The position numbers and the translations under genes were made by a program. Below, piece by piece: positions 24,170 through 36,897 of a stretch of 64,000 nucleotides of DNA. Under the pieces are notes generated by a model. The model searched no databases. It saw only the letters and a list, made by a program, of their open reading frames with translations, and was not told the origin of the DNA. Source of the stretch: Buddleja alternifolia (lineage: Eukaryota > Streptophyta > Magnoliopsida > Lamiales > Scrophulariaceae). The DNA is taken from positions 54,177,149-54,241,148 of the forward strand of contig CM033392.1 of NCBI GenBank assembly GCA_019426215.1, given 5' to 3'. How positions within the stretch are numbered: position 1 is the stretch's first letter; each line of letters starts with the position of its first letter.

Positions 24170-25292
24170 ATAGACTGCATATATATAAAAAAAGTAATTA
24201 GTAAACGAATACATACTACTGTGCTTAATTTCAATATTTTCAATGTGTATCAAGTTAAACAATAGCAGCAAATAACACTTGCACACAAAAAAAATTGTCA
24301 ATTTTATCATCACACCATTTAAATAAACTAATCAAAGATACATGATTGCCTAAAAAAATTCACACCCTTCGAAAAATTGACAACAATTTCAAATATTCAA
24401 CAAGTAGATATCTTATAACCTGATTTGAATGTGGTACTGCTTGTTCACTATTGAGCACACCAAAAGCGCACGATTAACCAACCTCGTATTACAATACACA
24501 ATTACATACGTTAGTTGAATTACACAAAATAAAAAATTATCACACAGTCACTAACAAGCTTGAAATGTGAATTTCATTATCTCAACAATTAATTGAAATA
24601 AACTGTAACATAATATCCATGATTGTCAAAACAACAAGGTATAATAGGGGTAATGCGATGGACCAAGAAAAACATACTCCACCAACAGGATCATCAAAAC
24701 AACAATTTGGATTCACACTATTATTGCTCATTTTCAGAAATTACAACTTATAAACATACATTATCAATGTTGTATTTTATCTAAGGAGATAGGTATCTTG
24801 AGTAAATGATTATACATGTTCCATCTCACAATTTAATTTTTCAAAAGGAAAAATCGTTCATATGAGCAGCAGGTTTGTTAATTTAATGTCCACAAACAAG
24901 ATAAATCTTTATTTAAAAAATAAAGTCAATTGATATACCTGCTATGAAGCTCGTCTCGACGACTATCGACTTAATATCTTCCAGATTCAAAATGGAGAGC
25001 TTCTCATCAGTATAATACCGCGCAGAGGAAAGAGGGAAAATGAGGGATATTAGGGTTGCTACATCTTTTTATAAACAAGGGGCAATTTAGTCATTCCACG
25101 CTTAAAGTGGGTTGGGCATTATGAGTGGGTTTATTAAACCCACCTCATATGGTGGGTTACATAACAAGGATTTGTGGGGCATGTTCAACCGGGCCGCCTT
25201 ATATTAAAGTGCCGGCGTTCTTTCAACCAAACTACAGGCTGGGTGGGTTTAATTGACTAACCCACCCATGCATAGCAACCAAACGAGCCGTA
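24170..25292. other. 5' untranslated and terminal region of the PIF element
   Basis: No coding sequence is recognised upstream of the transposase start. The last 230 bp carry repeated GGGTGGGTTTAAT/AACCCACC words that fold on themselves, ending in the putative terminal repeat at about 25278-25292. Confidence 0.5.
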
Positions 25293-25812
25293 ATATTTTG
25301 ATATAATGAATTGGTCGGCTTCATTTAACAAAATAATTTTTTCACCCTAATGAAAAGTATAAGCATAAACTATCCCAAAAAAGAGAGACATAAAACGAAT
25401 ATTTTTACAATTTGTGTAGTAAAATATAGGGGCTTGGCCTATTAATAGATTCTATTATTTGTTCAATTCCAATCTATTTTCTTATCGGCGTGTGGATCTT
25501 CCTTTTCAATGTCTCCTTCATATGCATTGTTCTGTAGTATTAGTATTATGGCCGACATTAGCTCAAAGCTATTTGCCTGAACATTGGCAACCACATTGCT
25601 CAAAGAGCAGTTCGAAGAATTTGGTGTAATATAGTTCTTAAGAGTTCTTTATCGAGCAGGTAGTGCATCTTCGATTCAGGGTTTCATCATCTGCCATCTT
25701 GCTTTCCCTATGCTGACAAGTCCTCTAAGTAAAGTAAATAAAATAAATAGAAAAGAAAAAATGTATAAACTAATAAAAATCAACTTATTATTGCTATTGA
25801 CTAGTTGTTGCT

Positions 25813-27074
25813 TCCCCGACAACAACGCCAATTTGGCAGTCTCTCCGTAACAACACAGTATCGTAACTTGTAATATAGTGATAAGTAAGTTTCGTCTCCA
25901 CATGGAAGGTTGTCAAGTACCAAACTAAGCTTATCTTATTATTTAGATGATCGAAATGAAGAGGTTGATATTTTAAACTAATATGAGCAGAAATGAAATT
26001 AAACAATAAATCAATTAATGAAAATCCTAGGGATTAAGATTTCATCAAAATATTTCTTAGGATTTATATTCAATGGGTTATATCGTCTTATCTTAGTTAA
26101 AGACCCAATATTCCTTAAGTACATGAAGACTCTTCCCTAATCTCCATGAGTACTCAACTAGCTTCGTTTTCGTAACTCCCACGATCAATAACTAATCTAA
26201 ATGAATTTATTAAATCATATGAAAATTGTTTCACTACCCTCATGCACAATTACTAATTTCCCTATTCAACAATTTCAAAAAGTCTATCATATCTAAACTA
26301 GTAATTTAATTCATCTTTTGATACTTCTTTAACTACATTAAATCATGTAATTAGTGATCAAGCAACTACAAACAATAAACATTCAATGACAGGTTAAACA
26401 AAGCAAGAGAAAACCCAAAGTATCATCAAGAATCCATATAAATATACAAGACTACACCTTAAGCCCTAGAAAAGAAAAGTAAAGACAGATAATTAAAGAA
26501 GAAGAATAAACTAATTGAATAAAACTATAAAATAAACCTTATTCAGTAACAGAGTACTAAAAATGTACAATTTAGAGAAGAAGAAGAACTTAAAAATCCC
26601 ATTAGAATCCTCTTTTGATTGGCGAAGATTCAAGAAATCTCCTTCCCATCTTCGGGGAAACTCCATTTATCCCCTTCCAAGTCTTCTCTCTCCTTGGTCA
26701 CATCTAAAACATCTTCGAAGTGTTAGTTGACAATTTTTAAGGCTTCCTACCCTTTTAAGGATTCCCTAGGTATAAGAAAAGTGTAGCAAAAAAAAAAAAA
26801 TCGTGACCCATCAATTTTTAAATCTACACACAACACAGTTGTGCCAAACACTGGCACAATTGTGTCGAACTTGCCGTTCAAAATTTTTCTCCAGCTAAAA
26901 TCTCTTCATGTGATCTTTTTCTTGCACTTCGTTTAGTCTCTTGGTTGGCCTTCCTTGCTATCTTTTATAATTCCCCTTTTACGTGTTAAATCAATTGTTC
27001 TTTTGCCTACACAAGCATCGAAATGACTTAGAAGCCAAAATACGCGCATAAGGCTAAAAACAATGAAAATAATC
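25813..27074 (-). mobile_element. Decayed gypsy PBS plus LTR
   Basis: At 25813-25830 the plus strand reads TCCCCGACAACAACGCCA, the reverse complement of a tRNA-Asp-type PBS. The following 1.2 kb has the same layout as the other gypsy LTRs here: a GTCTCCACA word near the start, a long AT-rich middle, a CTT/TTC-rich stretch near 26630-26720, and a short CACAATTGTG-type repeat block at 26828-26875. The LTR is estimated at 25834-27074. No second LTR or coding part was found, so it is a truncated remnant; its ends are approximate. Confidence 0.45.
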
Positions 27075-27754
27075 AACTACAAAACATAAGTTAAAGATAA
27101 ATGCATAGTCAAACCTGGTAAAAAGTTGAAAATTATAAGACCTAATAGAAGTTTGTCTTAGATCATTGAACAAAATGTTAATACGGTTTTGATTACACCA
27201 CATCACCATTAGATCCATAGTGTGATGATGTGGCATAATCCAAATTGTTCGGTATCTTTAATTATGTCAGGCCTATACAAGAATTTTCCATTGTTAAGTT
27301 ATTTAACAAAAGGTTTTTACTTTATTTGCAGTAAATTTGGACATGTCCAATATGTTTGGATTCCGAGCAAAGAGAAGAGAATGTTTAGATTCATGACTTT
27401 TGTTTACCTTGAGACAGATGAGCTCATCTTGACAATATAAAATTCTCATTTATTCATGGTGCACAAGTAGTGGTGAAACCTTATTAACAAAACAAATGCT
27501 TTTGGATAGGTACATTTAAAGGGTGTTTGGGTGAGCTTATAAACTTTTCAAAACATCTCATAAGATGTGTAAGATCATATAAGCTTCCTACAAGTGTTTA
27601 AATAAATTTTTTTAGGAGGAGTTTATAAGTTCCCAAAATAAGATGTTAGAATCCTATAAGTTATTTAAAAATACGTAGGGAATTCTCAACTTATTTCTAA
27701 AGATACCAACTTAATTCTTCAAATCATAACAAATACACATGTATAATCACACAC

Positions 27755-28230
27755 AAAACAATTTACACACACACACTGTGCAATACATTTACACACAAAA
27801 AAACAAAAACAAAAACACATAACATACATATACTGCACACATTTACACACGCACTCACACTGCACATATTTTACACATACATACTGCACATATTTTGCAC
27901 ACACACTGCAACATTTTACCCACACATCACACATTTTACACACATTGCACATATATTACACATACTGCTCATATTTTACGCACACATAGTATACATTATA
28001 CACACACTGCACATATTTTACATGCACAATACACATTATACATACACTGCACACATTTTACAGGCACAATACATATTATACATACACTACATATATTTTA
28101 AACACACATTACATATTTTACATACACATCATATATTTTACACAGACAACAAATATTTTCACACATAGCACATATTTTCTCACACAAGAATATATTTATT
28201 CACATACATAACTCAAGTTGACACACACAC
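27755..28230. repeat. ACAC-rich degenerate tandem repeat
   Basis: Degenerate units of roughly 25-40 bp are built from CACACATTTTA and TGCACATATTTTA words. This is the left arm of the foldback element; the inverted counterpart is at 38330-38430. The His/Thr-rich and Cys/Val-rich small ORFs across it are artefacts of the repeat. Confidence 0.8.
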
Positions 28231-29445
28231 ACACGTGCACACAAAATTATTGTTATAAGAAAAAAAAATCACATTTATAATCTAATATTTAATTAGAGCA
28301 TCATTTGAATTCCAAAGTCTAGAACATTTTCAGGGGAAATTCTAGCCCGAACCCGGTTCGGCCAATCCAACCTATAGTAATGCGCCAAGTGGAAAATAAT
28401 TATTTTAATGAAAATATGCAATATTCTTGTAACTCAACCAAACCAAGGTTAAGCTTTCTTCCCCCTCACGTGCCAACTCATTCACTGCTCAGATTTCCCC
28501 AAATCTCTCTCGTGAATTGAATGGCGGAAATCACCGGGCTCTTTGCAATTCAAAAAATTCAAATAAAGCTTTCAACCATGAAAATCGGGAGTAGTAATTC
28601 ATTTTTCTACTACTCTCTGCTCACTGTTTTTCTTATGTGATTAGCAAAGCCAAAGTCTTACAAGAGAGCCACAAGTATGATAGGCGAAATTCTTCATCCC
28701 ATTTGATGAACGTTCCAGATTTAGTTCTTTGAACAATTCGCTCGGTGAAGATGAATGCCTTTTTGGCTGCGGTATAGAACTTTATTCGTCAAAATTGTGC
28801 GGGTTTATGATTTTTTTTTTGTTTTTAATCTTTCTGACTGTCGCTCACTGATTAAGTGCTTAAAAAGTGTTAAATACCCTTGCAGTTGCAGGTGGTCCAT
28901 TATGACCGAGAGCTTGTGAACCAAAATTGATATTTCTCGGCAGTTGAGGTGATGTACCAAGCTAGCAACAAAATCCAATTTTTTTCGCATTTAAGCTCTC
29001 AAGGATATGAAGGGATAAGTATGTGCAGAAAGGAGTTATGAAGCTTTTCATAATGGAAGATCAATTATCAACATCAGATTCACTAATTAAAGAGTTTGTG
29101 GGTTTCCTTTAATCGACTCTGCCATGTTGTAGCCTTGAGTAAGAATGACGATAATGAAATTGAGAAGAAATAATTTCATATTAGTGTGAATGCAATTGGG
29201 GTTCTTTCAGAAATTTATAATTTTTTTTACTTGATCAATTTATCATTTTAGCTCAATATTTAAATTTTCATCTATGTATCCTGGCTTTTAAGTGTCGAAG
29301 TTTGAATTGGTCGTCTCTCATTAGTTTTAGCAATAATTTTCTGATGTCTATTATTTCTGTTTGAGTATTTGAGATTATTGGAGGTTTTCAATTATTTATC
29401 ATATTTTTAACTCTAAACTTGTACTTTACCAGCAACCTGTTTGAC

Positions 29446-29708
29446 TAGAAGTGGGCATTGAGTCGGCTCTCGAGCTTAACGAGTCGAGTTTGAGCCAATT
29501 GTACATGTAGTCGAGTTTTTCTAACAAGTCAGTTTGAGCCAATTATACATGTAATCGAGTTTTTCTAACAAGTCGAGTTTGAGCGAATTGTACATGAAGC
29601 CGATTTTTTCTAACTAGTCGATTTTGGGTCAATTTTACATGTGTATAAAATGATAATATTTTATTTTATTTAACCAATCGGCTCGAACTCGCTTTGTGTG
29701 CACCCCTA
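29446..29708. mobile_element. hAT-type MITE with internal tandem repeats
   Basis: The ends TAGAAGTGGGC and GTGCACCCCTA are imperfect inverted repeats. A perfect 8-bp TSD, TGTTTGAC, lies at 29438-29445 and 29709-29716. The interior has three to four units of about 50 bp around GTCGAGTTTTTCTAACAAGTC. It sits inside the MULE, next to the nested gypsy element. Confidence 0.88.
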
Positions 29709-29883
29709 TGTTTGACCCAATTTTGTAACTTTTTCTTGTTTACGAGTTATGGGCTTCTGGCATTTCCACCACATCAGACTTCACCCAAGGCTTTATTTTG
29801 CGTCAGATCAAGTCATTGTTGGGTTTTGGCTCCCTTCCTATGTGGAAAGAGTCCAATTTTGGGGAGGCCCAAATGGTGGCTTT

Positions 29884-31583
29884 TGACACGAAAAATCCTT
29901 ACGTGTATTAAACAGCAAGTGGACTGGTCGTGTGTAGTAATAAAGTGGACAATAAAGTCCGGGTTGTCGAACCTCAAGGACTTGTATTTTAGTTTATGAT
30001 TTTAAAGCAATTGAAGAACTTAAACTAAAACAAGAATTAACTAAAATATTATGTAAGTAAGATATAAGAAACAAGATGTCGAAATCAAGATAGCTATGGA
30101 AAAGAGCAACTAAGACACATGTGTTGACATAAATTAATCAATTTTCATTATAAACATGTTCTCAAATTATTAGACTAATGTTGCTTTGGTGGAAAAAACC
30201 TTAAATAATTACTACCCGATTTCTCGGCTGTAATAATCCTATGATTAATTGATGGTTCTCTAGATATGTCTATCCGAGAATCTAACCAACAATCATGCAT
30301 TCAAGTTCTAGAATTTCCCCTGATTAATCTGGCTAACTGCACCCGGGAATCTCTACCTATCTCTAGGGGCAATTCCCTATTTTTTACGGATTATGTGATG
30401 ATCCTCTTTGCACCTTAAATTAACTTCTCTCGAACGAATAATTTAAGCAATAAATCATGCATATGGTAGCTAAGCATATGATGCATTCAAACAAGATCAA
30501 GACACAAAGCAACAATAGAATTAATATGAAAAACACAATTTATAACTCAATTATCATAATTTAGCCTCAACATGGCCTTAGTTCGAAGAATCTATTTCAT
30601 CATAAAAGATAAAAGATAGGAACTTAAATTAAGATTCATATTCATAGACAAAAATAAATCTAAATATAAGAAACTCCCTCGTATTTTTGATGGTTGAACT
30701 TCGATCTTCATCTCTTCCATGCTTCTTGATTTCTTCACCTTCAGAGGTTGTTGATAATCTTCATAACTAATCTAAGAATGATGAAGATGATGATAGGATG
30801 TGTTTAGGCTCCCCCAATGGGGAATGTGTTTTCAAGTGTGTTTGTAGGATGGCCTCCAATCCTCCTTTTATAGCCAAAAGAATTCACCAACCAAGAACAT
30901 GTGCTTCCATTCTCTTTTATTTCCACCTACCATTCTCTTGCTTTCCATCTACCAAGAATGTGAACTACCATTCTCTTGTTTTCCACCTACCATTCTCTTA
31001 CTTTCCTCCTACCAAGAATGTGAACTACCATTCTCTTGTTTTCCACCTACCATTCTCTTACTTTCCTCCTACCAAGAATGTGAACTACCATTCTCTTGTT
31101 TTCCACCTACTAAGAATGGGAGCTGCCACTTTCGTATTTTCCAGCGCAGGGATAGTGTTTTATTCATAAACGTCTCCACAGACCTCCGAATTGGATGATT
31201 CAAGTACCCATGTAAAGATAAGACATAGATCTAAAACTTTGTAGAAGGACACTTCATCCAATTCTGTCTCTAAAAATATCAAAATGGCGTTCCAACGTGG
31301 AGGTTATTTCTGATTTGGCGCCCAGGTGTGCGGAAATGGTACTAAAACATGATTTTGGCTAACTCCAACTTATTTCTTGCTTGTTTGGTCGTGGAGGTGT
31401 GAAACATCTTGGCGTAAACTTGTTTTATACATCATTTTTCCACCCTTTCTTCAATTGTATCCACTTAAGGCCTGAAATCACTTAATGCACGAATTAAACG
31501 CACAAGTGACAAAATCAAGTGATAAATGAACCTAAAACATAAACGCAAAGGGGCTTAAAAACACGTAAAAATGACTCCTATCA
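29884..31583 (-). repeat. 3' LTR of the LARD-like element
   Basis: It begins TGACACG and ends CTATCA. It carries three copies of a roughly 60-bp subrepeat at about 30925-31110 (CCACCTACCATTCTCTTAC word). The plus-strand ORFs there are copies of the same repeat and are not genes. Confidence 0.93.
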
Positions 31584-33288
31584 ACTCCCCCAAACTTATC
31601 ATTTGCTCGACCTCGAGCAATAAAAGGTCTAGGGCACAAAAAACATCATCAACCAAAAGGAGAAAACAAAAACAACAAACGAACTCCCTTTCGTGGAGTA
31701 AACGATTGCACTTAGCCTGTGCAACAAGCCTTTAAACCTTTGAGTTACCTCAAAGGACGAGTTATAGTCTCGTGAGGGTTTGCAGAAGATATACCCACAA
31801 AATCTAACAAACTTTCAATCCCAACCAAATGAATACATCTCAACATAATTAACAAGAATAAATGGCACAAAATCATCCTTTTATAGCTCACAAATATATA
31901 TACATATCAACTACTTTTGCTCATGTGACACCAATACTCGAAAAGACTCTATAGGGTGTAGTGAAAATAAATCTAAGGTATTATAGTCGAAAGGCATCCT
32001 TACCAAATTTTGGACATTAATCCCATATCTATCAACTTTTGATCAAACACAAAGCATAAGAATCATAGAAAATCTCATAGCCATTTAAATTTCATTATCT
32101 CAACCATTCAAACTTTCAATTCATATGAAACTTTCCAATTAACTTCATTAAGGCTAGATCATGTGCAATGTTTTATTCCATTAAGCTTTCTATGACACCC
32201 ATGTAACAAGTTTTAGATCAATGACTCCCAAACTAGATAGTTTTGGGGCATTAAGTGTAAAGACACTCCTAAGGATTTAATCACTCGAGTGTCAAAGGCC
32301 ACGAAATAAAACTAGATCTTTTAAACAATTCGCTTCTTTTTGGCTTGAGCTTAGCTCAAATTAGCATAATAGTACAGTATATAGGCATGAAACTTTTCAC
32401 CTCCAGTACATATTAGCCTGACCACTTGTGGTCATACCAAACTTCAACCTTTTTAATTCATTGTTTAGCATAAAAAAAATTACTACTCAACTTATAACCT
32501 TATGAAAAATCTAAGTTAATTTTTCCGGGAAAAACTCCTTAAGTGTCTCAAAATGGTTATCCTCTCAACTCCTCTACCCTCGATTTATTGTGCAATGTGA
32601 ATCATCTAAGAAATCAATCCTAGTCTAGGGTCTCCATGAGCAATTTCAAAGATATATATGTTCATTTAAATTCAAATTATTTCAAAAAATCATGCCATTT
32701 TTTAAAGTTAATCAATTTAAATGCATCAATTGGAAGGGCTAAAAAAAAAACCATGCTTGATTTTCTCAACATAAACACATATAAACATGATAGCATACAA
32801 ATTCCCCCAAACTTGAGCTAAATGAGGTACACATGACATGACAAAAATAGCAAACACATGGTGATCAATCATATGAATGTATTAAAACCACAAAGTACTA
32901 CCCACATCTACCCCCGAACTTAAACTCAACATTGTCCCCAATGTTGTCTCACATAAACGCATGCAAAAGGTATAAGAGTACTTACAATCAAGGATTGGTG
33001 AAAAACAATCCTTCATCACAAATATGTTCCAAATCAAACCCATCTCATCAAAATAGGCCTCTCAAAACAACGGGAAATTGCTACTAACATGTTCAACATA
33101 CTTATCAAACAAACCATCAAGCATATTAAAACACATGCCAAAAGTGCATGCTTAGACAAAACAAATAAAACGAAAAGCAAAAACAAACAAATAAAGCAAA
33201 AAAACAAAAGAAAACTCACAAAGCTTGGGTTGCCTCCCAAGAAGCGCTCTTTTAAAGTCACTAGCTTGACTTTATATAAGATATTGGC
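31584..33288 (-). other. 3' non-coding part of the LARD-like element
   Basis: It lies between the internal ORF and the 3' LTR. The LTR-proximal purine tract is at 31584-31598. A second PPT-like run is at 32911-32917 (plus strand TACCCCCGAACTTAAACTC), followed by an ATTGTCCCCAATGTT palindrome near 32930-32945. No coding sequence is supported. Confidence 0.6.
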
Positions 33289-34248
33289 TCAAGGTGGTTT
33301 ATGTATGAATGCCTTATTCGTTCTCCAATCCACTATTGAGTATCGCTTCAACCTTTTGCCCTTTGTAGTGAAGATTGACCAATTATTTGTGCTACATATC
33401 CTAGGGTTAGACCAAGCAATCATCCACTCACGAGTTTTTTTATGGTCCCTCAATACCTCTATTACCTTTTCTTCCTCATGCTCCGGATGGTGGTGCAGAT
33501 TTTTCTCCAAGCTAGAGATAATGTCTCGTTTTTCTTCAACAATCACCTTGACATATTTCAGCTCCATCATGTATGGATGTTGAAGATTATTGACTCGTTT
33601 TTCATGAAAGTGCTCAACACTAAAAGGATCAAAAACATCAATGTGTAAAGACAAATCAAAATCAATTAGATGCTCAAAAACCTCATAGTTATCGAAATTA
33701 ACCATGTCATCTCCTACATTCAATAACAACTTACCATCGTCGGCATCAAATACCGATTTACCTGTGGCTAGGGAAGAAAGTAAAGAAATGTCAACACCCT
33801 CAGAAAGGATAGGAGTCGAATGCTCATCGTTGGAGGAATCTGCTTTCGAATTTTCCAACTTCATTTCATTCAACGTCACGGTGTTGAATTCCTCCTTTTG
33901 ATCTATCTCAGTGGTACCAAACAATGCCCATGGTACTTTCTCAGATATGTCGCTCGTTAGTTGCTTGAGTTCATGATTCATCTCCTTCATTTCCCGCCGT
34001 GCGTCCTTCATCATAAAGTGGAGCTCTCCAATGGTGTTATCAAGTTGTTCCTCCGGAGTAGGAATTCTTTCTTGGTAATGTTGTGGAAAGAACCCTTGTG
34101 CATAACACGCTTGAATGACGTTTTGGAGCCATAATTGATTCTCCGGTAGTGTCATATCAGGAAAATTGCTATCCTTTGCAAATTGAATGACGCTTTGCAG
34201 CCATAATTGATTCTCCGGAAGGGTCATATCTGGAAAATTTCTAGCCAT
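33289..34248 (-). CDS. Chimeric polyprotein remnant of the LARD-like element
   Basis: The ATG at 34248 gives about 319 residues with no internal stop. The N-terminus contains a tandem duplication of NFPDMTLPENQLWLQ. A charged helical stretch follows, probably coiled coil (GELHFMMKDARREMKEMNHE). Around residues 150-185 the sequence GKSVFDADDGKLLLNVGDD resembles the C-terminal end of Athila protease. Around residues 235-285 EEEKVIEVLRDHKKTREW resembles the segment just before RT. The extreme C-terminus, with KGKRLKRYS, resembles the tail after integrase. I infer that RT, RNase H and IN were deleted and the edges fused. Function unknown; no catalytic motif is present. Confidence 0.6.
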   Translation of the reverse strand: MARNFPDMTLPENQLWLQSVIQFAKDSNFPDMTLPENQLWLQNVIQACYAQGFFPQHYQERIPTPEEQLDNTIGELHFMMKDARREMKEMNHELKQLTSDISEKVPWALFGTTEIDQKEEFNTVTLNEMKLENSKADSSNDEHSTPILSEGVDISLLSSLATGKSVFDADDGKLLLNVGDDMVNFDNYEVFEHLIDFDLSLHIDVFDPFSVEHFHEKRVNNLQHPYMMELKYVKVIVEEKRDIISSLEKNLHHHPEHEEEKVIEVLRDHKKTREWMIAWSNPRICSTNNWSIFTTKGKRLKRYSIVDWRTNKAFIHKPP

Positions 34249-34359
34249 TGCGAGGTAATAGTGTAAGAAAAAAATAAAAATAATAATAAAAAAAAATTTA
34301 ATAAAAATAAAATAAATACTTAAAACTTGCAATAAAATCAAAAACTAAAATTAAACAAG

Positions 34360-34377
34360 TCCCCGGCAACGGCGCCA
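34360..34377 (-). other. Primer binding site, tRNA-Asp type
   Basis: The plus strand reads TCCCCGGCAACGGCGCCA, identical to the PBS at 12401-12418. AAAACT separates it from the 5' LTR. Confidence 0.93.
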
Positions 34378-34383
34378 AAAACT

Positions 34384-36085
34384 TGACACGAAAAATCCTT
34401 ACGTGTATTAAACAGCAAGTGGACTGGTCGTGTGTAGTAATAAAGTGGACAATAAAGTCCGGGTTGTAGAACCTCAAGGACTTGTATTTTAGTTTATGAT
34501 TTTAAAGCAATTGAAGAACTTAAACTAAAACAAGAATTAACTAAAATATTATGTAAGTAAGATATAAGAAACAAGATGTCGAGATCAAGATAGCTATGGA
34601 AAAGAGCAACTAAGACACATGTGTTGACATAAATTAATCAATTTTCATTATAAACATGTTCTCATATTATTAGACTAATGTTGCTTTGGTGGAAAAAACC
34701 TTAAATAATTACTACCCGATTTCTCGGCTGTATAATAATCCTATGATTAATTGATGGTTCTCTAGATATGTCTATCCGAGAATCTAACCAACAATCATGC
34801 ATTCAAGTTCTAGAATTTCCCCGGATTAATCCGGCTAACTGCACCCGGGAATCTCTACCTATCTCTAGGGGCAATTCCCTATTTTTTACGGATTATGTGA
34901 TGATCCTCTTTGCACCTTAAATTAACTTCTCTCGAACGAATAATTTAAGCAATAAATCATGCATATGGTAGCTAAGCATATGATGCATTCAAACAAGATC
35001 AAGACACAAAGCAACAATAGAATTAATATGAAAAACACAATTTATAACTCAATTATCATAATTTAGCCTCAACATGGCCTTAGTTCGAAGAATCTATTTC
35101 ATCATAAAAGATAAAAGATAGGAACTTAAATTAAGATTCATATTCATAGACAAAAATAAATCGAAATCTAAGAAACTCCCTCGTATTTTTGATGGTTGAA
35201 CTTCGATCTTCATCTCTTCCATGCTTCTTGATTTCTTCACCTTCAGAGGTTGTTGATAATCTTCATAACTAATCTAAGGATGATGAAGATGATGATAGGA
35301 TGTGTTTAGGCTCCCCCAATGGGGAATGTGTTTTCAAGTGTGTTTGTAGGATGGCCTCCAATCCTCCTTTTATAGCCAAAAGAATTCACCAACCAAGAAC
35401 ATGTGCTTCCATTCTCTTTTATTTCCACCTACCATTCTCTTGCTTTCCATCTACCAAGAATGTGAACTACCATTCTCTTGTTTTCCACCTACCATTCTCT
35501 TACTTTCCTCCTACCAAGAATGTGAACTACCATTCTCTTGTTTTCCACCTACCATTCTCTTACTTTCCTCCTACCAAGAATGTGAACTACCATTCTCTTG
35601 TTTTCCACCTACTAAGAATGGGAGCTGCCACTTTCGTATTTTCCAGCGCAGGGATAGTGTTTTATTCATAAACGTCTCCACAGACCTCCGAATTGGATGA
35701 TTCAAGTACCCATGTAAAGATAAGACATAGATCTAAAACTTTGTAGAAGGACACTTCATCCAATTCTGTCTCTAAAAATATCAAAATGGCGTTCCAACGT
35801 GGAGGTTATTTCTGATTTGGCGCCCAGGTGTGCGGAAATGGTACTAAAACATGATTTTGGCTAACTCCAACTTATTTCTTGCTTGTTTGGTCGTGGAGGT
35901 GTGAAACATCTTGGCGTAAACTTGTTTTATACATCATTTTTCCACCCTTTCTTCAATTGTATCCACTTAAGGCCTGAAATCACTTAATGCACGAATTAAA
36001 CGCACAAGTGACAAAATCAAGTGATAAATGAACCTAAAACATAAACGCAAAGGGGCTTAAAAACACGTAAAAATGACTCCTATCA
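34384..36085 (-). repeat. 5' LTR of the LARD-like element
   Basis: Nearly identical to 29884-31583, including three copies of the 60-bp subrepeat (about 35427-35612). Small differences include an extra TA near 34731 and C/T changes near 34822-34832. Confidence 0.93.
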
Positions 36086-36897
36086 GCTTTTAAGCCCAAG
36101 TGTTTGGCCTTTACTTAGATATTAAAAAGGGTGGAAATATCTAAGGGTTTAAAGAGAGAGAAAGGGTTTAAGGAGAAAAGAAAAGAAAAACCCACAGGTA
36201 CATAGCAGCAGTTTTCTTGGCGCGCAGCAGAGTTCGAACTGTTGTTTAAGGGGGCATTTCTTGTCGGATTTGGCTGAAATTTGGACAGCAGGTTCACAAC
36301 ACATTGTGGTTTATTTTGTCCGGTCAGATTTCCGTTTTATGTTTCTTAGCTCGAGTTATTCAGTTCGAACAGTGGCCTCTGTTTTTGGTGTAATTCTGTT
36401 TTTGTTTATCTTGTTTTGTCAAGAGTGATTACTTGCTGTGTTGTTGGGGTTGTGTACCCATTTGGTGATTTGTAACTTGTATTTTGTGACCTCTATTGAT
36501 TATAGTGGAGCTTTGGTTTGGACCGTTGTGTCCCGTGGTTTTTACTCTTCGATTTGAAGAGGTTTTCCACGTAAAATCTGGTGTCTCATGTGTCATTGTT
36601 TGCTATCTATTTCCATACTTGTTATTGATGCTACGATTGGTTCAATTGGTGTGCTTGTTTGCTTCCTCTTAAGTTCATACAAGTGGGGAGAGAGTTTGAT
36701 TGTCTAATTGCAATCTTGTTTGTCACTTTCGTTGCTTGATCTTGTTTTCCTCCCAACAGTCATCTTATGCGCCAAGGAGCCTTTTGATTCTCCTTTGTGT
36801 TGAAAAATAAAAGTTTAAATTAAACAACCAGAGTTCAAACAACAAAAGCAACTCACAGCACAATAGGTCCAAAATGCAGAAAATAGATAAAAGCTCA

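Larger units (their letters stand above)
21371..25292 (-). mobile_element. PIF/Harbinger DNA transposon, one end missing
   Basis: It encodes the two proteins typical of plant PIF elements, a DDE transposase and a Myb/SANT-like protein, both on the minus strand. The right end near 25292 reads, on the minus strand, GGCTCGTTTGGTTGC, like PIF/Tourist terminal repeats, and is next to a TTA. No matching left terminus is seen. The SIRE-like LTR abuts 40 bp past the Myb ORF, so the left end was probably separated by the SIRE insertion and would lie beyond base 1. Confidence 0.72.
29884..36085 (-). mobile_element. Young non-autonomous gypsy element (LARD-like)
   Basis: Two LTRs of 1700 and 1702 bp (29884-31583, 34384-36085) enclose 2.8 kb. 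A perfect 5-bp TSD, GCTTT, lies at 29879-29883 and 36086-36090. The PBS is at 34360-34377 on the minus strand; a purine tract (rc of ACTCCCCCAAACTT) adjoins the left LTR. I count only around ten differences between the LTRs, so insertion was recent. The interior encodes one ORF with scattered pieces of an Athila-like polyprotein and no enzyme domains, so it must rely on a partner element for movement. Confidence 0.93.

Noticed and set aside
27719..28101. Cys/Val-rich minus ORF and His/Thr-rich plus ORF
   Set aside because: Both are translations of the ACAC-rich tandem repeat of the foldback element.
30925..31110. Regular 60-bp repeats resembling a CRISPR array
   Set aside because: Units are directly tandem without unique spacers, sit in an LTR of a plant retrotransposon, and the same array occurs in the partner LTR.
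30798..31198. Two overlapping plus-strand ORFs, repeated identically at 35300-35700
   Set aside because: They lie entirely in the two LTRs and read through the 60-bp subrepeats; the proteins are repeats with no family features.
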